Shown one piece after another: positions 1 to 7,475 of a stretch of DNA of 28,583 bases. The position numbers were made by a program, and so were the translations under genes. The notes below the pieces were generated by a model. It searched no databases. It was given only the letters and a program-made list of their open reading frames with translations, and was not told the origin of the DNA. Positions within the stretch are counted from its first letter, which is position 1. Every line of letters begins with the position of its first letter. Origin of the DNA: a virus; IMG/VR virus record IMGVR_UViG_3300009593_001592, positions 1-28,583 of that record. The stretch is one strand, 5' to 3'.

Positions 1-851
1 AAGTATTCGATGCACCAATAACAATTACAACATGGCAATCATTTAGTAAAGCACCTAAAGAAGTAATGCAAACATTCGATATGGTTGTCGGAGATGAAGC
101 ACACTTATTTAAAGCAACAACACTCAAAGGTATCTTAGAGAAGATGAAGAAGACTGCAATTAGAATAGGCACAACAGGAACATTAGATGGTTCAGAAGTT
201 CATAGATTACAGTTAGAAGGTTTGTTTGGACCTGTTAAGAAAGTTATATCATCTTCTGAACTCATGGAACAAGGAACAATCGCACAAATTAATATCGATT
301 GTTTGATACTTGAACACCCAAAACAGAAGAAAGGAACATATCAAGAAGAGATGGACTATCTTGTTAGTTGTGATGCAAGAAATAACTTTATAACTAATCT
401 AGTCGCAAGTCTAAAAGGTAACACACTCGTATTGTTCCAATATGTTGAGAAACATGGTGAGGTTCTATACCCAATGTTGGAGAAGAGAGTAAAGGATTTA
501 CATTATGTTTATGGTGGAACAGATACAGAAGATAGAGAGTCAGTTAGAGAGTTAGTAGAGAAAGGAAAAGATTCTGTTATACTTGCATCATATGGAACCT
601 TCTCAACAGGAATTAATATCAAGAAGATTGATAATGTAGTATTTGCATCGCCATCAAAATCTAGAATAAGAAACTTACAGTCTATTGGTAGGGGTCTTCG
701 TAAGGCAGATGGTAAAGATAGTATGAGGTTATTTGATATCGCAGATGACTTAGGATGTGATAATTATACCCTTGCTCACTTGAAAGAACGCATAAATATA
801 TACAACGAGGAGAACTTTCCTTACGAACTTAAACAATTTGAGTTAAAGTAA
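1..851 (+). CDS. uvsW: UvsW-like DNA/RNA helicase, C-terminal part (5' partial)
   Basis: This is the C-terminal part of a superfamily 2 helicase of the T4 UvsW type, which unwinds branched DNA and R-loops and helps shift replication toward recombination-dependent initiation. The frame is open from base 3, so the gene starts upstream of the window; the first internal ATG at 66 is not the true start. Visible helicase motifs are TTWQSF, the DEAH box (GDEAHLF), the TGTL motif III, the SYGTFSTGINI motif V region and the IGRGLRKADGK motif VI with its arginines. T4 UvsW is about 587 residues, so roughly half is present. The stop is directly followed by the ATG of the next gene, which suggests translational coupling. 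The family call is firm; the activity is inferred from the family. Confidence 0.93.
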   Translation, partial: VFDAPITITTWQSFSKAPKEVMQTFDMVVGDEAHLFKATTLKGILEKMKKTAIRIGTTGTLDGSEVHRLQLEGLFGPVKKVISSSELMEQGTIAQINIDCLILEHPKQKKGTYQEEMDYLVSCDARNNFITNLVASLKGNTLVLFQYVEKHGEVLYPMLEKRVKDLHYVYGGTDTEDRESVRELVEKGKDSVILASYGTFSTGINIKKIDNVVFASPSKSRIRNLQSIGRGLRKADGKDSMRLFDIADDLGCDNYTLAHLKERINIYNEENFPYELKQFELK

Positions 852-1367
852 ATGACAGGACCAATAGACCTAATTCCAGAAAGATACGAAGTTATCAAAC
901 TAAAGTCCGGAACAGAAGTAGTCGGTATGACTAGAGATTTAGGTGAGACTATTGAGATTACATTACCTATGATTTGCCAATTGTCTTTAGTTCCAGGCAC
1001 ACCAAGAACAAACGCAGTATTTTATCCCTATGCACCATTGAGTGCTGAAGAGAAGGTAAGTATACCTAAGTTTGAGATAGTTCATAGAAATCTAATGAAC
1101 GAGCAATTCGTTCCATATTATGATAACGCATCTAGTAAATGGATGGAGATGATTGAGAATAAATCTATACCATTGGCGAATGAAGAGGACTTAAAAGTTC
1201 AAGAAGTGATGAGAAGACATTTGGATAGAATGTTAAATGAGAATCGGTTTCTAGATGCACCAGATGAAGAATTTATAGAAGATATATTAGAAGACATGTC
1301 AGATAACCGAGAGGCTGAAGAATTCAAATATGCTGTGGCACCAAAAGATAAAAAGAAGTTTCACTAA
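852..1367 (+). CDS. Conserved hypothetical protein, possible Sm-like N-terminus
   Basis: The product is 171 residues of unknown function. Its ATG directly abuts the uvsW stop codon (TAA then ATG), so it is probably translated by coupling. The N-terminal stretch around residues 13-26 (YEVIKLKSGTEVVG) has the strand pattern of an Sm/LSm-type barrel, where a 'KLKSG..V.G' sequence is common. The C-terminal half is acidic and helical (EEFIEDILEDMSDN), and the tail is lysine-rich. It has no signal peptide or membrane span. An RNA-binding role would fit the Sm-like start but is only a weak inference from a short pattern. It is the last gene before the late promoter at 1380. Confidence 0.8.
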   Translation: MTGPIDLIPERYEVIKLKSGTEVVGMTRDLGETIEITLPMICQLSLVPGTPRTNAVFYPYAPLSAEEKVSIPKFEIVHRNLMNEQFVPYYDNASSKWMEMIENKSIPLANEEDLKVQEVMRRHLDRMLNENRFLDAPDEEFIEDILEDMSDNREAEEFKYAVAPKDKKKFH

Positions 1368-1379
1368 GATTAACTAGTT

Positions 1380-1387
1380 TATAAATA
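1380..1387 (+). promoter_or_regulatory. T4-type late promoter TATAAATA
   Basis: TATAAATA is a perfect match to the T4 late promoter consensus recognised by RNA polymerase with gp55, and gp55 is encoded about 1 kb downstream. It lies in the gap after the 171-residue gene and before the lipoprotein gene at 1441. A perfect hairpin, GTATTAC-TCAG-GTAATAC (1394-1411), starts about 7 nt after the box, close to the expected transcription start. The late transcript would therefore begin with a stem-loop, which could stabilise its 5' end. Confidence 0.72.
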
Positions 1388-1440
1388 TCAGGTGTATTAC
1401 TCAGGTAATACAGCGTGTTTAATCTATAAACAAGGAAACA

Positions 1441-1605
1441 ATGAAATTTTTAAGTATAATATTCTTAGTAATCTTTGCAGTAAGTTGTGCTACAACAGAA
1501 ACAGTTGTGACATTAGAAAAGAAAAAAGAAATGAAAAGAGATACTATTGAAGTTTGCACAGGCACTTCACCAAGACATTTAATTTGTCATGAAACAATCA
1601 GATAA
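1441..1605 (+). CDS. Small putative lipoprotein (54 aa)
   Basis: This is a 54-residue ORF with a clear RBS (AAGGA, 1431-1435) in front of its ATG. The N-terminus is a lipoprotein-type signal: MKFLSIIFLVIFAVSC, a lysine followed by a hydrophobic run ending in a lipobox-like AVSC, then ATTE. The mature peptide would be about 39 residues with two further cysteines (VCTGTS and LICHE) that could form a disulfide in the periplasm. The stop overlaps the next start (TAATG). Position behind a late promoter and next to a one-span membrane ORF is reminiscent of i-spanin/o-spanin lysis pairs, but the lipoprotein lacks a recognisable spanin signature and this is only a suggestion. The gene itself is well supported by RBS and signal. 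Confidence 0.72.
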   Translation: MKFLSIIFLVIFAVSCATTETVVTLEKKKEMKRDTIEVCTGTSPRHLICHETIR

Positions 1606-1691
1606 TGGATAAGATTCCATTTTGGTTAGTATCATTACTAGTCTATACGATTGGTGGTGCTCTTATGATATTAGTTTTAATGTATTTTTAA
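1605..1691 (+). CDS. Tiny single-span membrane protein (28 aa)
   Basis: A 28-residue ORF begins inside the stop codon of the preceding lipoprotein gene (TAATG), so it would be translated by coupling. After MDKIPF, nearly all of it is one hydrophobic segment (WLVSLLVYTIGGALMILVLM), enough for one membrane span. No family is recognisable. The tight overlap with the lipoprotein gene and the membrane character support it as real, but its size leaves doubt. A role in membrane disruption or as a lysis partner is possible but unproven. Confidence 0.5.
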   Translation: MDKIPFWLVSLLVYTIGGALMILVLMYF

Positions 1692-1786
1692 AAAAGATTT
1701 TACATTAAGCATACAAACTTACTAAATAGATTGTGTATCATTCTTAGTGATACAATTATATAATTATTATTAATAACGGAGAAACC

Positions 1787-1951
1787 ATGACGACTGCAAT
1801 TATTGAGATTGCGAAGAGCATGGTGGGCAGATTCGAAGACCTAAGAGAAGTTCTACCAAGAATCATTGAAGCAATTGAGTTCCTAACACTACTGACTCTT
1901 CCAATATTATTACCATTTGGAGTAATGTTCTTAGCTACCTTGGCCTGGTAA
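1787..1951 (+). CDS. Small membrane protein (54 aa)
   Basis: This 54-residue ORF has a strong RBS (CGGAGA, 1777-1782) within the element TAATAACGGAGA that also precedes genes at 13224 and 17645. The N-terminal half is amphipathic and charged (IAKSMVGRFEDLREV); the C-terminal half is a hydrophobic span (LTLLTLPILLPFGVMFLATL). A stem-loop (GTATCA/TGATAC, about 1735-1753) lies in the leader behind a CTAAATA sequence that resembles a degenerate late promoter. No homologue is recognised. The amphipathic-helix-plus-span layout fits small phage membrane or holin-like proteins, but no function can be assigned. Confidence 0.65.
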   Translation: MTTAIIEIAKSMVGRFEDLREVLPRIIEAIEFLTLLTLPILLPFGVMFLATLAW

Positions 1952-1969
1952 CAGACCAATTTTTATATT

Positions 1970-2071
1970 ATGTCTAAAGAACGCAAGATAGAAAACTTAA
2001 GAGATAAGGCAGAGGTAACTATACTGTGCCTTATCTTTTTAACTAGCGTGTTGTCGATGGTCGCACAATGA
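1970..2071 (+). CDS. Tiny membrane protein (33 aa), tentative
   Basis: A 33-residue ORF with a charged N-terminus (MSKERKIENLRDKAEV) and a hydrophobic C-terminal segment (TILCLIFLTSVLSMVA). Its stop (TGA) overlaps the ATG of the next ORF in an ATGA arrangement, as is common elsewhere in this genome. There is no good Shine-Dalgarno sequence in front of its ATG (preceded by TTTTTATATT), which weakens the call. Function unknown. Confidence 0.38.
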   Translation: MSKERKIENLRDKAEVTILCLIFLTSVLSMVAQ

Positions 2072-2181
2072 AAGAGTTTTTAGACTATTGGGCTAATGTA
2101 TGGGAGTTCTGTAAGATATATCCTGGATGGGCAGCTGCCTTTTTCTTATGTGGATATATGATAGGAGTAGTATACTTCTAA
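2068..2181 (+). CDS. Tiny membrane protein (37 aa)
   Basis: A 37-residue ORF starting in an ATGA overlap with the preceding ORF. It is rich in aromatic residues at the N-terminus (FLDYWANVWEFC) and ends in one hydrophobic span (AAAFFLCGYMIGVVYF). It is followed after about 45 nt by a rho-independent terminator, so it closes this small-gene late operon. No family is recognised. The aromatic-rich interfacial start plus span is typical of small membrane-inserted phage proteins. Confidence 0.45.
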   Translation: MKEFLDYWANVWEFCKIYPGWAAAFFLCGYMIGVVYF

Positions 2182-2227
2182 TAATAGCTATCCTGACCGC
2201 TGGCACAAAGCTATTTTATCACATGGA

Positions 2228-2252
2228 CCTTGGTTCTCACAAGGGGTTTTTT
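2228..2252 (+). terminator. Rho-independent terminator
   Basis: A short stem, CCTTG/CAAGG, with loop GTTCTCA is followed by GG and a run of six T. It lies after the last small membrane ORF and about 75 nt before gp55, so it separates the small late operon from the gp55-47-46 operon. The stem is only 5 bp, so termination may be partial. Confidence 0.6.
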
Positions 2253-2310
2253 AAAATAAATAAATAAAAGAAAGGTGAAAAACCACCTATCAATATCAAC
2301 TAAACCCTAG

Positions 2311-2316
2311 TATAAT
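2311..2316 (+). promoter_or_regulatory. -10 box TATAAT upstream of gp55
   Basis: A perfect TATAAT lies 10 nt before the gp55 ATG, with no good -35 match at the expected distance. There is no Shine-Dalgarno sequence between it and the ATG, so the message from this box would have a leader of only a few nucleotides, or gp55 is read from an upstream transcript. It is a plausible promoter but rests on one hexamer. Confidence 0.4.
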
Positions 2317-2325
2317 AACTACATC

Positions 2326-2868
2326 ATGGCAAAAAACGCAAAACAAGGTGAACACTATGTCAATAACAAAGAGTTCACAGCCGCAGTCGCCGAACACAAC
2401 GCCGCCGTTGTGCTTGCCGAGGAAGAGGGCAGAACCCCACCACAGATGTCTAATTACATAGGAGAGTGCATATATAAGATTGCAACTCGACTATCTACAC
2501 GACCAAACTTTATAAATTACACCTACAGAGATGAAATGATATGTGATGCAATTGAGAATTGTATTCAGTATATCAAGAACTTCAATGTAGAAAAATCAAA
2601 CAACGCATTTGCATATATTACACAAATTTGTTATTACGCCTTTCTAAGAAGGATACAGAAAGAGAAGAAACAAGTTTTCATTAAGCAACAAATCATATCA
2701 GATATCACTCAAGAAACATTCGAAACAATAGATGGTGACACTACTGGTATGACTAATACTAATGTTGAGTGGATGCAAGACAACATGAATCATGTTCAAT
2801 ACGAACCAAGGAAATCAAAAAGAAAAAAGACAACTACGACTAAGGGTCTAGATAAATTTACTGAATGA
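2326..2868 (+). CDS. 55: gp55-like late-transcription sigma factor
   Basis: This encodes the sigma-like factor that directs host RNA polymerase to phage late promoters (TATAAATA) together with the sliding clamp. Length is 180 residues against about 185 in T4. Recognisable family blocks include YVNNKEF near the N-terminus, MSNYIGECIYKIA, RPNFINYTYRDEMICDAIENC and AFAYITQICYYAFLRRIQKEKK, the last corresponding to the region 2-like core-polymerase-binding segment. The tail is basic and Thr-rich. No Shine-Dalgarno sequence precedes the ATG; a TATAAT box sits 10 nt upstream, so initiation may be leaderless or nearly so. The stop overlaps the gp47 start (ATGA). Matching TATAAATA and CATAAATA boxes exist at 1380, 17593 and 18310. 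Confidence 0.95.
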   Translation: MAKNAKQGEHYVNNKEFTAAVAEHNAAVVLAEEEGRTPPQMSNYIGECIYKIATRLSTRPNFINYTYRDEMICDAIENCIQYIKNFNVEKSNNAFAYITQICYYAFLRRIQKEKKQVFIKQQIISDITQETFETIDGDTTGMTNTNVEWMQDNMNHVQYEPRKSKRKKTTTTKGLDKFTE

Positions 2869-3839
2869 AAATAGCGATACTCAACGACACCCATGCAGGT
2901 GTTCGTGGAGATATGTTAGAAATGTCCAAATATCAAGGACGATTCTATGAAGAAGTATTCTTTCCATATCTTGATGAACACAACATTAAACATATTTTAC
3001 ATCTTGGAGATTACTTCGACAGAAGAAAGTATGTCAACTTCGCAAGTCTAAAAGCAAATAGAGAACACTTTATCCAACCTATGTTAGATAGGGACATTTC
3101 TATGGATTTGATTATAGGTAATCATGATACCTATTATAAGAATACCAATGAAGTAAACTCACCAGACTTATTACTGTTTGAACATGATAACATTCAAGTT
3201 ATAACAGAACCCATAGTAAAGGAATTCGATGGAGTTAATCTCGCACTTGTTCCTTGGATTAATAATGAGAACTATGCAGATAGTATAGACTTTTTATTAA
3301 GTGCTAATGCAGATACATGTTTAGGTCATTTCGAGATAGAGGGCGCTTTAATGATGCCTGGAATGACATGTCAACATGGTCTAGACCACACATATCTAAA
3401 ACGATTCGACAAAGTTTATAGTGGTCACTTTCATCAAAAATCAGAAGTTAAGAACATCAGATATCTAGGTTCTCAAATGCAATTCACTTGGTCAGATTAT
3501 GGAGACGAAAAATACTTCCATATATTTGATACAGATACTAGAGAGATGTTACCAGTTCATAATCCATTAACTATGTTTGAAAAATGTTTCTACGATGATA
3601 CAAAAGAATCATTCGAAACAATATCAAATAAAGACTATTCAAAATTCACAGGCAAATTTGTGAAGATGATAGTAGTCAATAAAGAAAATCCATATTGGTT
3701 TGATTCTATGGTAGACAAACTACATGCCGCTAATCCGTTGCATGTTGTTGTAGTAGACGACCATAAACATATGGACTTAATGGACGATGATGATATAGAA
3801 GGAGTAGAAGACACTCTTACTATATTAAAAAGTATATAG
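2865..3839 (+). CDS. 47: gp47-like recombination nuclease subunit (SbcD/Mre11 type), frame-broken near C-terminus
   Basis: This is the nuclease subunit of the gp46/gp47 complex, which resects DNA ends for phage recombination and degrades host DNA. It has calcineurin-like metallophosphoesterase motifs: NDTHAG (residues 8-13), LGDYFDRR, IGNHDTYY, GHFEIEG and SGHFHQK, containing the metal-binding Asp, Asn and His residues. The ATG overlaps the gp55 stop (ATGA). The in-frame product is 324 residues and stops abruptly at TILKSI. The expected family C-terminus continues in the -1 frame from about base 3830 and ends in an ATGA overlap with gp46; a -1 shift would give about 355 residues, against about 339 in T4. 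See the entry for the displaced tail. Confidence 0.93.
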   Translation: MKIAILNDTHAGVRGDMLEMSKYQGRFYEEVFFPYLDEHNIKHILHLGDYFDRRKYVNFASLKANREHFIQPMLDRDISMDLIIGNHDTYYKNTNEVNSPDLLLFEHDNIQVITEPIVKEFDGVNLALVPWINNENYADSIDFLLSANADTCLGHFEIEGALMMPGMTCQHGLDHTYLKRFDKVYSGHFHQKSEVKNIRYLGSQMQFTWSDYGDEKYFHIFDTDTREMLPVHNPLTMFEKCFYDDTKESFETISNKDYSKFTGKFVKMIVVNKENPYWFDSMVDKLHAANPLHVVVVDDHKHMDLMDDDDIEGVEDTLTILKSI

Positions 3840-3931
3840 ATGGTCTTGAAATACAAGGTCAGAAAAAACCACTATTCGAATTGATGACTTCCTTATATAA
3901 TGAAGCATTAGACGAACACAATTATCTATGA
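3830..3931 (+). other. 47: Displaced C-terminal tail of gp47 in the -1 frame
   Basis: Reading on in the -1 frame from the A-run TTAAAAAG (3825-3832) gives 33 codons beginning KYIDGLEIQGQKK, continuing through LFELMTSLYNEALDE and ending in a stop that overlaps the gp46 start as ATGA. From memory, the T4 gp47 tail has the same pattern ('TLMEEYINAIPD...QLYVEA'), so this is the true C-terminus. It has no start codon or RBS of its own at its upstream end. A hairpin, GGTCTTG-AAATA-CAAGGTC (3842-3860, two G-U pairs), lies 9 nt after the A-run, as expected for a programmed -1 shift. A natural indel or an assembly error would look the same. Confidence 0.7.
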
Positions 3932-5646
3932 TTAATTTTAAAAAGATACGATACAAAAATTTGTTATCGTCAGGAAATACCTTTACTTCCATAGAACTCG
4001 ATAGAGCTCAAACAACTCTTATTGTTGGTGACAATGGCGCCGGCAAATCTACTTTATTAGATGCATTATGTTTCGCATTATATGGAAAAGGATTTAGAAA
4101 CTTAAAGAAAGACCTGTTGGTTAACTCTATCAATAGTAAAGAATTGATATGTGAGGTAGAGTTTCATATTGGAAGAAAGAAGTATAAAGTTATTCGTGGA
4201 GCAAAACCAAACAGATTTGAGTTGTATGTTAATGATGCATTAATAAATCAAGATGCAACCATGAGAGACTATCAAGAACACTTAGAGAAAAATATTCTTA
4301 AGATGTCTTATCGTTCCTTTACACAAGTTGCAGTATTAGGTTCTGCTAACTTTACTCCATTCATGCAGTTAAAGTCAGTAGAGAGAAGGAGACTAGTAGA
4401 GGACTTACTAGACATATCTATTTTCTCCACAATGCAGGACATATTAAAGAAGAAAGTCACACAACATAATATAGATGTGAGAGAAACAAACCACGAGATA
4501 GAGTTATTAGAAGAAAGAATAAATGGTTTGAATGAACAGATGAATCTTTTACAGAGAAACCGTGATAAGAAGATACAGAAATATGAAGGCACTATTACAG
4601 AAACACAAGACAACATAGAAAAGGTTATGAGAGATGTCGGTCTAGAAAACAAAGAGATTGATAAAAAGAAAAAACTTATAACCAACAAGAAATCAAACGA
4701 AGATAGATTAAGTGAAACACTAGATATAGAAAGGCAATTGGAACAAGCTAGAGCTAAAGCTGACCAAGATGTCTTATTTTATCAAGAGAATGATGATTGT
4801 CCAACATGCAAACAAGGTTTAGATGAAGAACACAAGAAGAAACATATTAAAGAAAGAAAGGCTAAATCGAATGAAATCCAGACGGCGCTCAATGATATTA
4901 CAAAAACAATCGACTCATGCCACGATGAAATCCAAAGAATAAATCTTATTCAAGATGATATAGAAGAACTACAAAGAAAGATTGGTTTACATCAAACAGA
5001 GATACTATCTAATCAGAAATACATAGACAAATTAAACCAGGAAATCAAAGACTTACAAAATGAAAATTCTGGTGATGCTAATGTTCATGATAAGTTGACT
5101 ACAGCAGAAGATGACCTAGATGCATTACATATAAAGAAAGAAAACTTAACTGATAGACAACACTATTTCGACCTCGCAACAACCTTATTAAGAGACCAAG
5201 GTGTGAGACAAAGAATTATTAAACAATATGTTCCAGTTATGAATAAGATGATAAACAAGTATCTGGCCAATTTAGAATTTTATGTTGGATTTGAATTGAA
5301 TGAATCTTTTGAAGAGACAATCAAATCCAGATTTAGAGATGTATTTAAGTATGATAACTTTTCACAAGGTGAGAAGATGAGAATTGACCTTGCATTACTC
5401 TTCACATGGAGAGCTGTCGCAAGAATAAAGAACTCAGTAAATACAAACATACTTATACTGGATGAAGTATTTGATAGTTCTTTAGATTCACAAGGTACCG
5501 ATGACTTCTTAAAGTTATTGAACTCATTGAATGAGAAAACAAATGCTTTTATTATATCCCATAAGGGAGACCAATTATACGATAAGTTCGAAGAAGTAAT
5601 TCGTTTCGAAAAATATAAGAACTTTAGTCGTATAGCAATTTCATAA
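3928..5646 (+). CDS. 46: gp46-like recombination ATPase subunit (SbcC/Rad50 type)
   Basis: This is the ATPase partner of gp47. Length is 572 residues against about 560 in T4. The Walker A motif is GDNGAGKST (residues 34-42). Long heptad-rich coiled-coil arms run from about 165 to 420 and are interrupted by the zinc-hook motif CPTC (291-294). The ABC signature region FSQGEKMRIDLAL and Walker B ILILDEVFDSSLD lie near the C-terminus, followed by the ISHKGD switch histidine motif. The ATG overlaps the end of the displaced gp47 tail (ATGA), so translation of the tail and of gp46 would be coupled; this supports the view that the tail is normally translated. All domain landmarks are intact. Confidence 0.95.
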   Translation: MINFKKIRYKNLLSSGNTFTSIELDRAQTTLIVGDNGAGKSTLLDALCFALYGKGFRNLKKDLLVNSINSKELICEVEFHIGRKKYKVIRGAKPNRFELYVNDALINQDATMRDYQEHLEKNILKMSYRSFTQVAVLGSANFTPFMQLKSVERRRLVEDLLDISIFSTMQDILKKKVTQHNIDVRETNHEIELLEERINGLNEQMNLLQRNRDKKIQKYEGTITETQDNIEKVMRDVGLENKEIDKKKKLITNKKSNEDRLSETLDIERQLEQARAKADQDVLFYQENDDCPTCKQGLDEEHKKKHIKERKAKSNEIQTALNDITKTIDSCHDEIQRINLIQDDIEELQRKIGLHQTEILSNQKYIDKLNQEIKDLQNENSGDANVHDKLTTAEDDLDALHIKKENLTDRQHYFDLATTLLRDQGVRQRIIKQYVPVMNKMINKYLANLEFYVGFELNESFEETIKSRFRDVFKYDNFSQGEKMRIDLALLFTWRAVARIKNSVNTNILILDEVFDSSLDSQGTDDFLKLLNSLNEKTNAFIISHKGDQLYDKFEEVIRFEKYKNFSRIAIS

Positions 5647-5660
5647 TAGAGGAGAAGAGT

Positions 5661-6836
5661 ATGGATTTAGCATATTCATTAAACACATTTTACTTTTTAA
5701 TGAGTGGAGTCTTAGTCATGTGGATGGCTGCAGGTTTCACTATGTTAGAAGCTGGTTCAGTAAGAAGTAAGAATGTTATTGAGATACTTCTAAAGAATGT
5801 TGCACTTTATAGTGTTGCATCTGTAGGGTTCTTATTAGGGGGTTATTCCCTTATGTATGGGTGGGGAGATATAGAAACACATTCGGTGTATTCTGATTTC
5901 TTTTTTCAAGTAGTATTCGTTGCAACTGCAATGTCAGTAGTATCTGGTGCAGTCGCAGAACGAAAGAAGTTATGGACATTCTTATTGTTTGCCGCTATCT
6001 TCACTACAATCATATATCCAATCCAAGGTTCTTGGACATGGGGTGGTGGTTGGTTGAGTCAGAGAGGGTTCTTTGACTTCGCAGGTTCTGGTATAGTTCA
6101 TATGGCAGGCGCTTCAGCCGCACTCGCAGGAGTCATGATTCTTGGACCAAGAAAGGGTAAATACTTAAAAGACGGAACACCTAGACCAATACACGGTTCC
6201 AATGCGGCTCAAGTCGCATTAGGCACACTTATTTTATGGATGGGATGGTTTGGATTCAATGGTGGTTCACAACTCGCAATCACCGGTATAGAGAACGCAG
6301 ATGCAGTCGCAAAGATATTCGTAAACACTAATACTGCCGCTGCTGGTGGTCTTATATCTGCAATGATATTATCTAAATTATGGTTAGGAAAGACTGCCTT
6401 AAACGCCACAACGAATGGTGCATTGGCAGGTCTAGTAGTCATAACTGCTGACCCCTTAACACCTTCACCAGCAATCGCATTACTATATGGTTCACTAGGC
6501 GGATTAATGATGCCTGTTATCATGAGTTGGATAGAAAGAAAAGGTTGTGATGATCCAGTTGGTGCAATATCAGTTCATGGTGTCGCAGGTATTTTAGGAC
6601 TTATGTTAGTTCCTATACTAAATTCTGATGCAAGTTTCCTTCATCAAGCATATGGAACAGTCACGATATTTGGTTTTGTATTTGCATCATCATATCTATT
6701 ATGGTGGGCATTAGACAAGACTGTAGGTATAAGAGTCGGTGAACAAGAAGAAGTTGGTGGTTCAGATATGTGGGAAGCAGGTTCTAAAGCTTATCCATAC
6801 TTCATGAAAGGTCACGGCGAAGAATCAGATAAATAA
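5661..6836 (+). CDS. amt: Ammonium transporter (Amt/AmtB family)
   Basis: This 391-residue polytopic protein belongs to the Amt/Rh family, which moves ammonium across the inner membrane as a trimer of 11-span subunits. Family landmarks are MLEAGSVRSKN after span 1, TWGGGWL, DFAGSGIVHMAGA and ISVHGVAGILG. The pore twin histidines are H147 and H306, and D139 sits eight residues before H147, matching the E. coli D160/H168 spacing. Length is close to the family's mature size, and the protein lacks an obvious cleaved signal. The RBS is AGAGGAGA just before the ATG at 5661. The gene sits between gp46 and deformylase on the same strand, as a host-derived metabolic gene. All key pore residues seen are intact, so it is probably functional and could raise nitrogen uptake during infection. 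Confidence 0.95.
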   Translation: MDLAYSLNTFYFLMSGVLVMWMAAGFTMLEAGSVRSKNVIEILLKNVALYSVASVGFLLGGYSLMYGWGDIETHSVYSDFFFQVVFVATAMSVVSGAVAERKKLWTFLLFAAIFTTIIYPIQGSWTWGGGWLSQRGFFDFAGSGIVHMAGASAALAGVMILGPRKGKYLKDGTPRPIHGSNAAQVALGTLILWMGWFGFNGGSQLAITGIENADAVAKIFVNTNTAAAGGLISAMILSKLWLGKTALNATTNGALAGLVVITADPLTPSPAIALLYGSLGGLMMPVIMSWIERKGCDDPVGAISVHGVAGILGLMLVPILNSDASFLHQAYGTVTIFGFVFASSYLLWWALDKTVGIRVGEQEEVGGSDMWEAGSKAYPYFMKGHGEESDK

Positions 6837-6839
6837 GTT

Positions 6840-7475
6840 ATGATGTATAAACTCATAGAAGAAGCTTCAAAAGTATTAAGAACTCCGCCACCGGAGTTTG
6901 ATTTCGAGAATCCACCAGAAGACCCCAAAGAGATTGCTAAGAACCTTAGCGAAGCGATGGACAAATTCGGTGGGTTGGGTTTATCTGCAAACCAAGTTGG
7001 TTTGCCATATAGATTGTTTATCATGAAAACTATGCATGAAGGAGATAAAGAACCAGAGAATGTCGCATACTTTAATCCTGAATTGACACGAGTATCACAA
7101 GAGACTGAACTTTTAAAAGAAGGTTGTTTATCTTTTCCAGATATATTCTTAATGATTAAAAGGTCAAAAACAATAGAGTTCAAATATCAAGATGTTGATG
7201 GCAAAGAACAGACAGCAGTATTAGAAGGTGTTGGTGCAAGATGTGTTCAACACGAGATTGACCATTTGAATGGTATACTCTTCCTACAAAGAGCATCCAA
7301 ATTAAAAATAGAACGAGCATTGAAGTCTCGTTCTAAGGTAAGAAAGAAGAGATTAGAATATGAAAAACGAATTGAACTTGCAAGATACTTCCAGCAATTA
7401 CAAGCCAAGAATGATTCAAAATCTGATGTCGATGGAGAGATGTCAGGAACTGATAAAGTTTCACAAGAGTCATAG
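6840..7475 (+). CDS. def: Peptide deformylase
   Basis: This metalloenzyme removes the formyl group from the N-terminal Met of new proteins. The three signature motifs are present: GLGLSANQVG (46-54 region, motif I), EGCLSFP (motif II, metal ligand C96) and QHEIDHLNG (motif III, H138, E139, H142). Length is 211 residues; the catalytic domain ends near 150 and is followed by a basic, helical extension (KIERALKSRSKVRKKR) unlike the short cyanophage forms. It starts 3 nt after the amt stop, with two ATG codons in a row. Its last 116 nt overlap the next gene in another frame, so the extreme C-terminus may be under little constraint. The catalytic residues are intact. Confidence 0.95.
   Translation: MMYKLIEEASKVLRTPPPEFDFENPPEDPKEIAKNLSEAMDKFGGLGLSANQVGLPYRLFIMKTMHEGDKEPENVAYFNPELTRVSQETELLKEGCLSFPDIFLMIKRSKTIEFKYQDVDGKEQTAVLEGVGARCVQHEIDHLNGILFLQRASKLKIERALKSRSKVRKKRLEYEKRIELARYFQQLQAKNDSKSDVDGEMSGTDKVSQES

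Noticed and set aside
4308-4688. Long minus-strand ORF opposite gp46
   Set aside because: It lies wholly within gp46, lacks a ribosome-binding site, and its product is a Ser/Phe/Cys-rich string typical of antisense to Lys/Glu-rich coding. The same holds for other minus-strand frames (e.g. 10061-10381, 15971-16381, 6209-6523).
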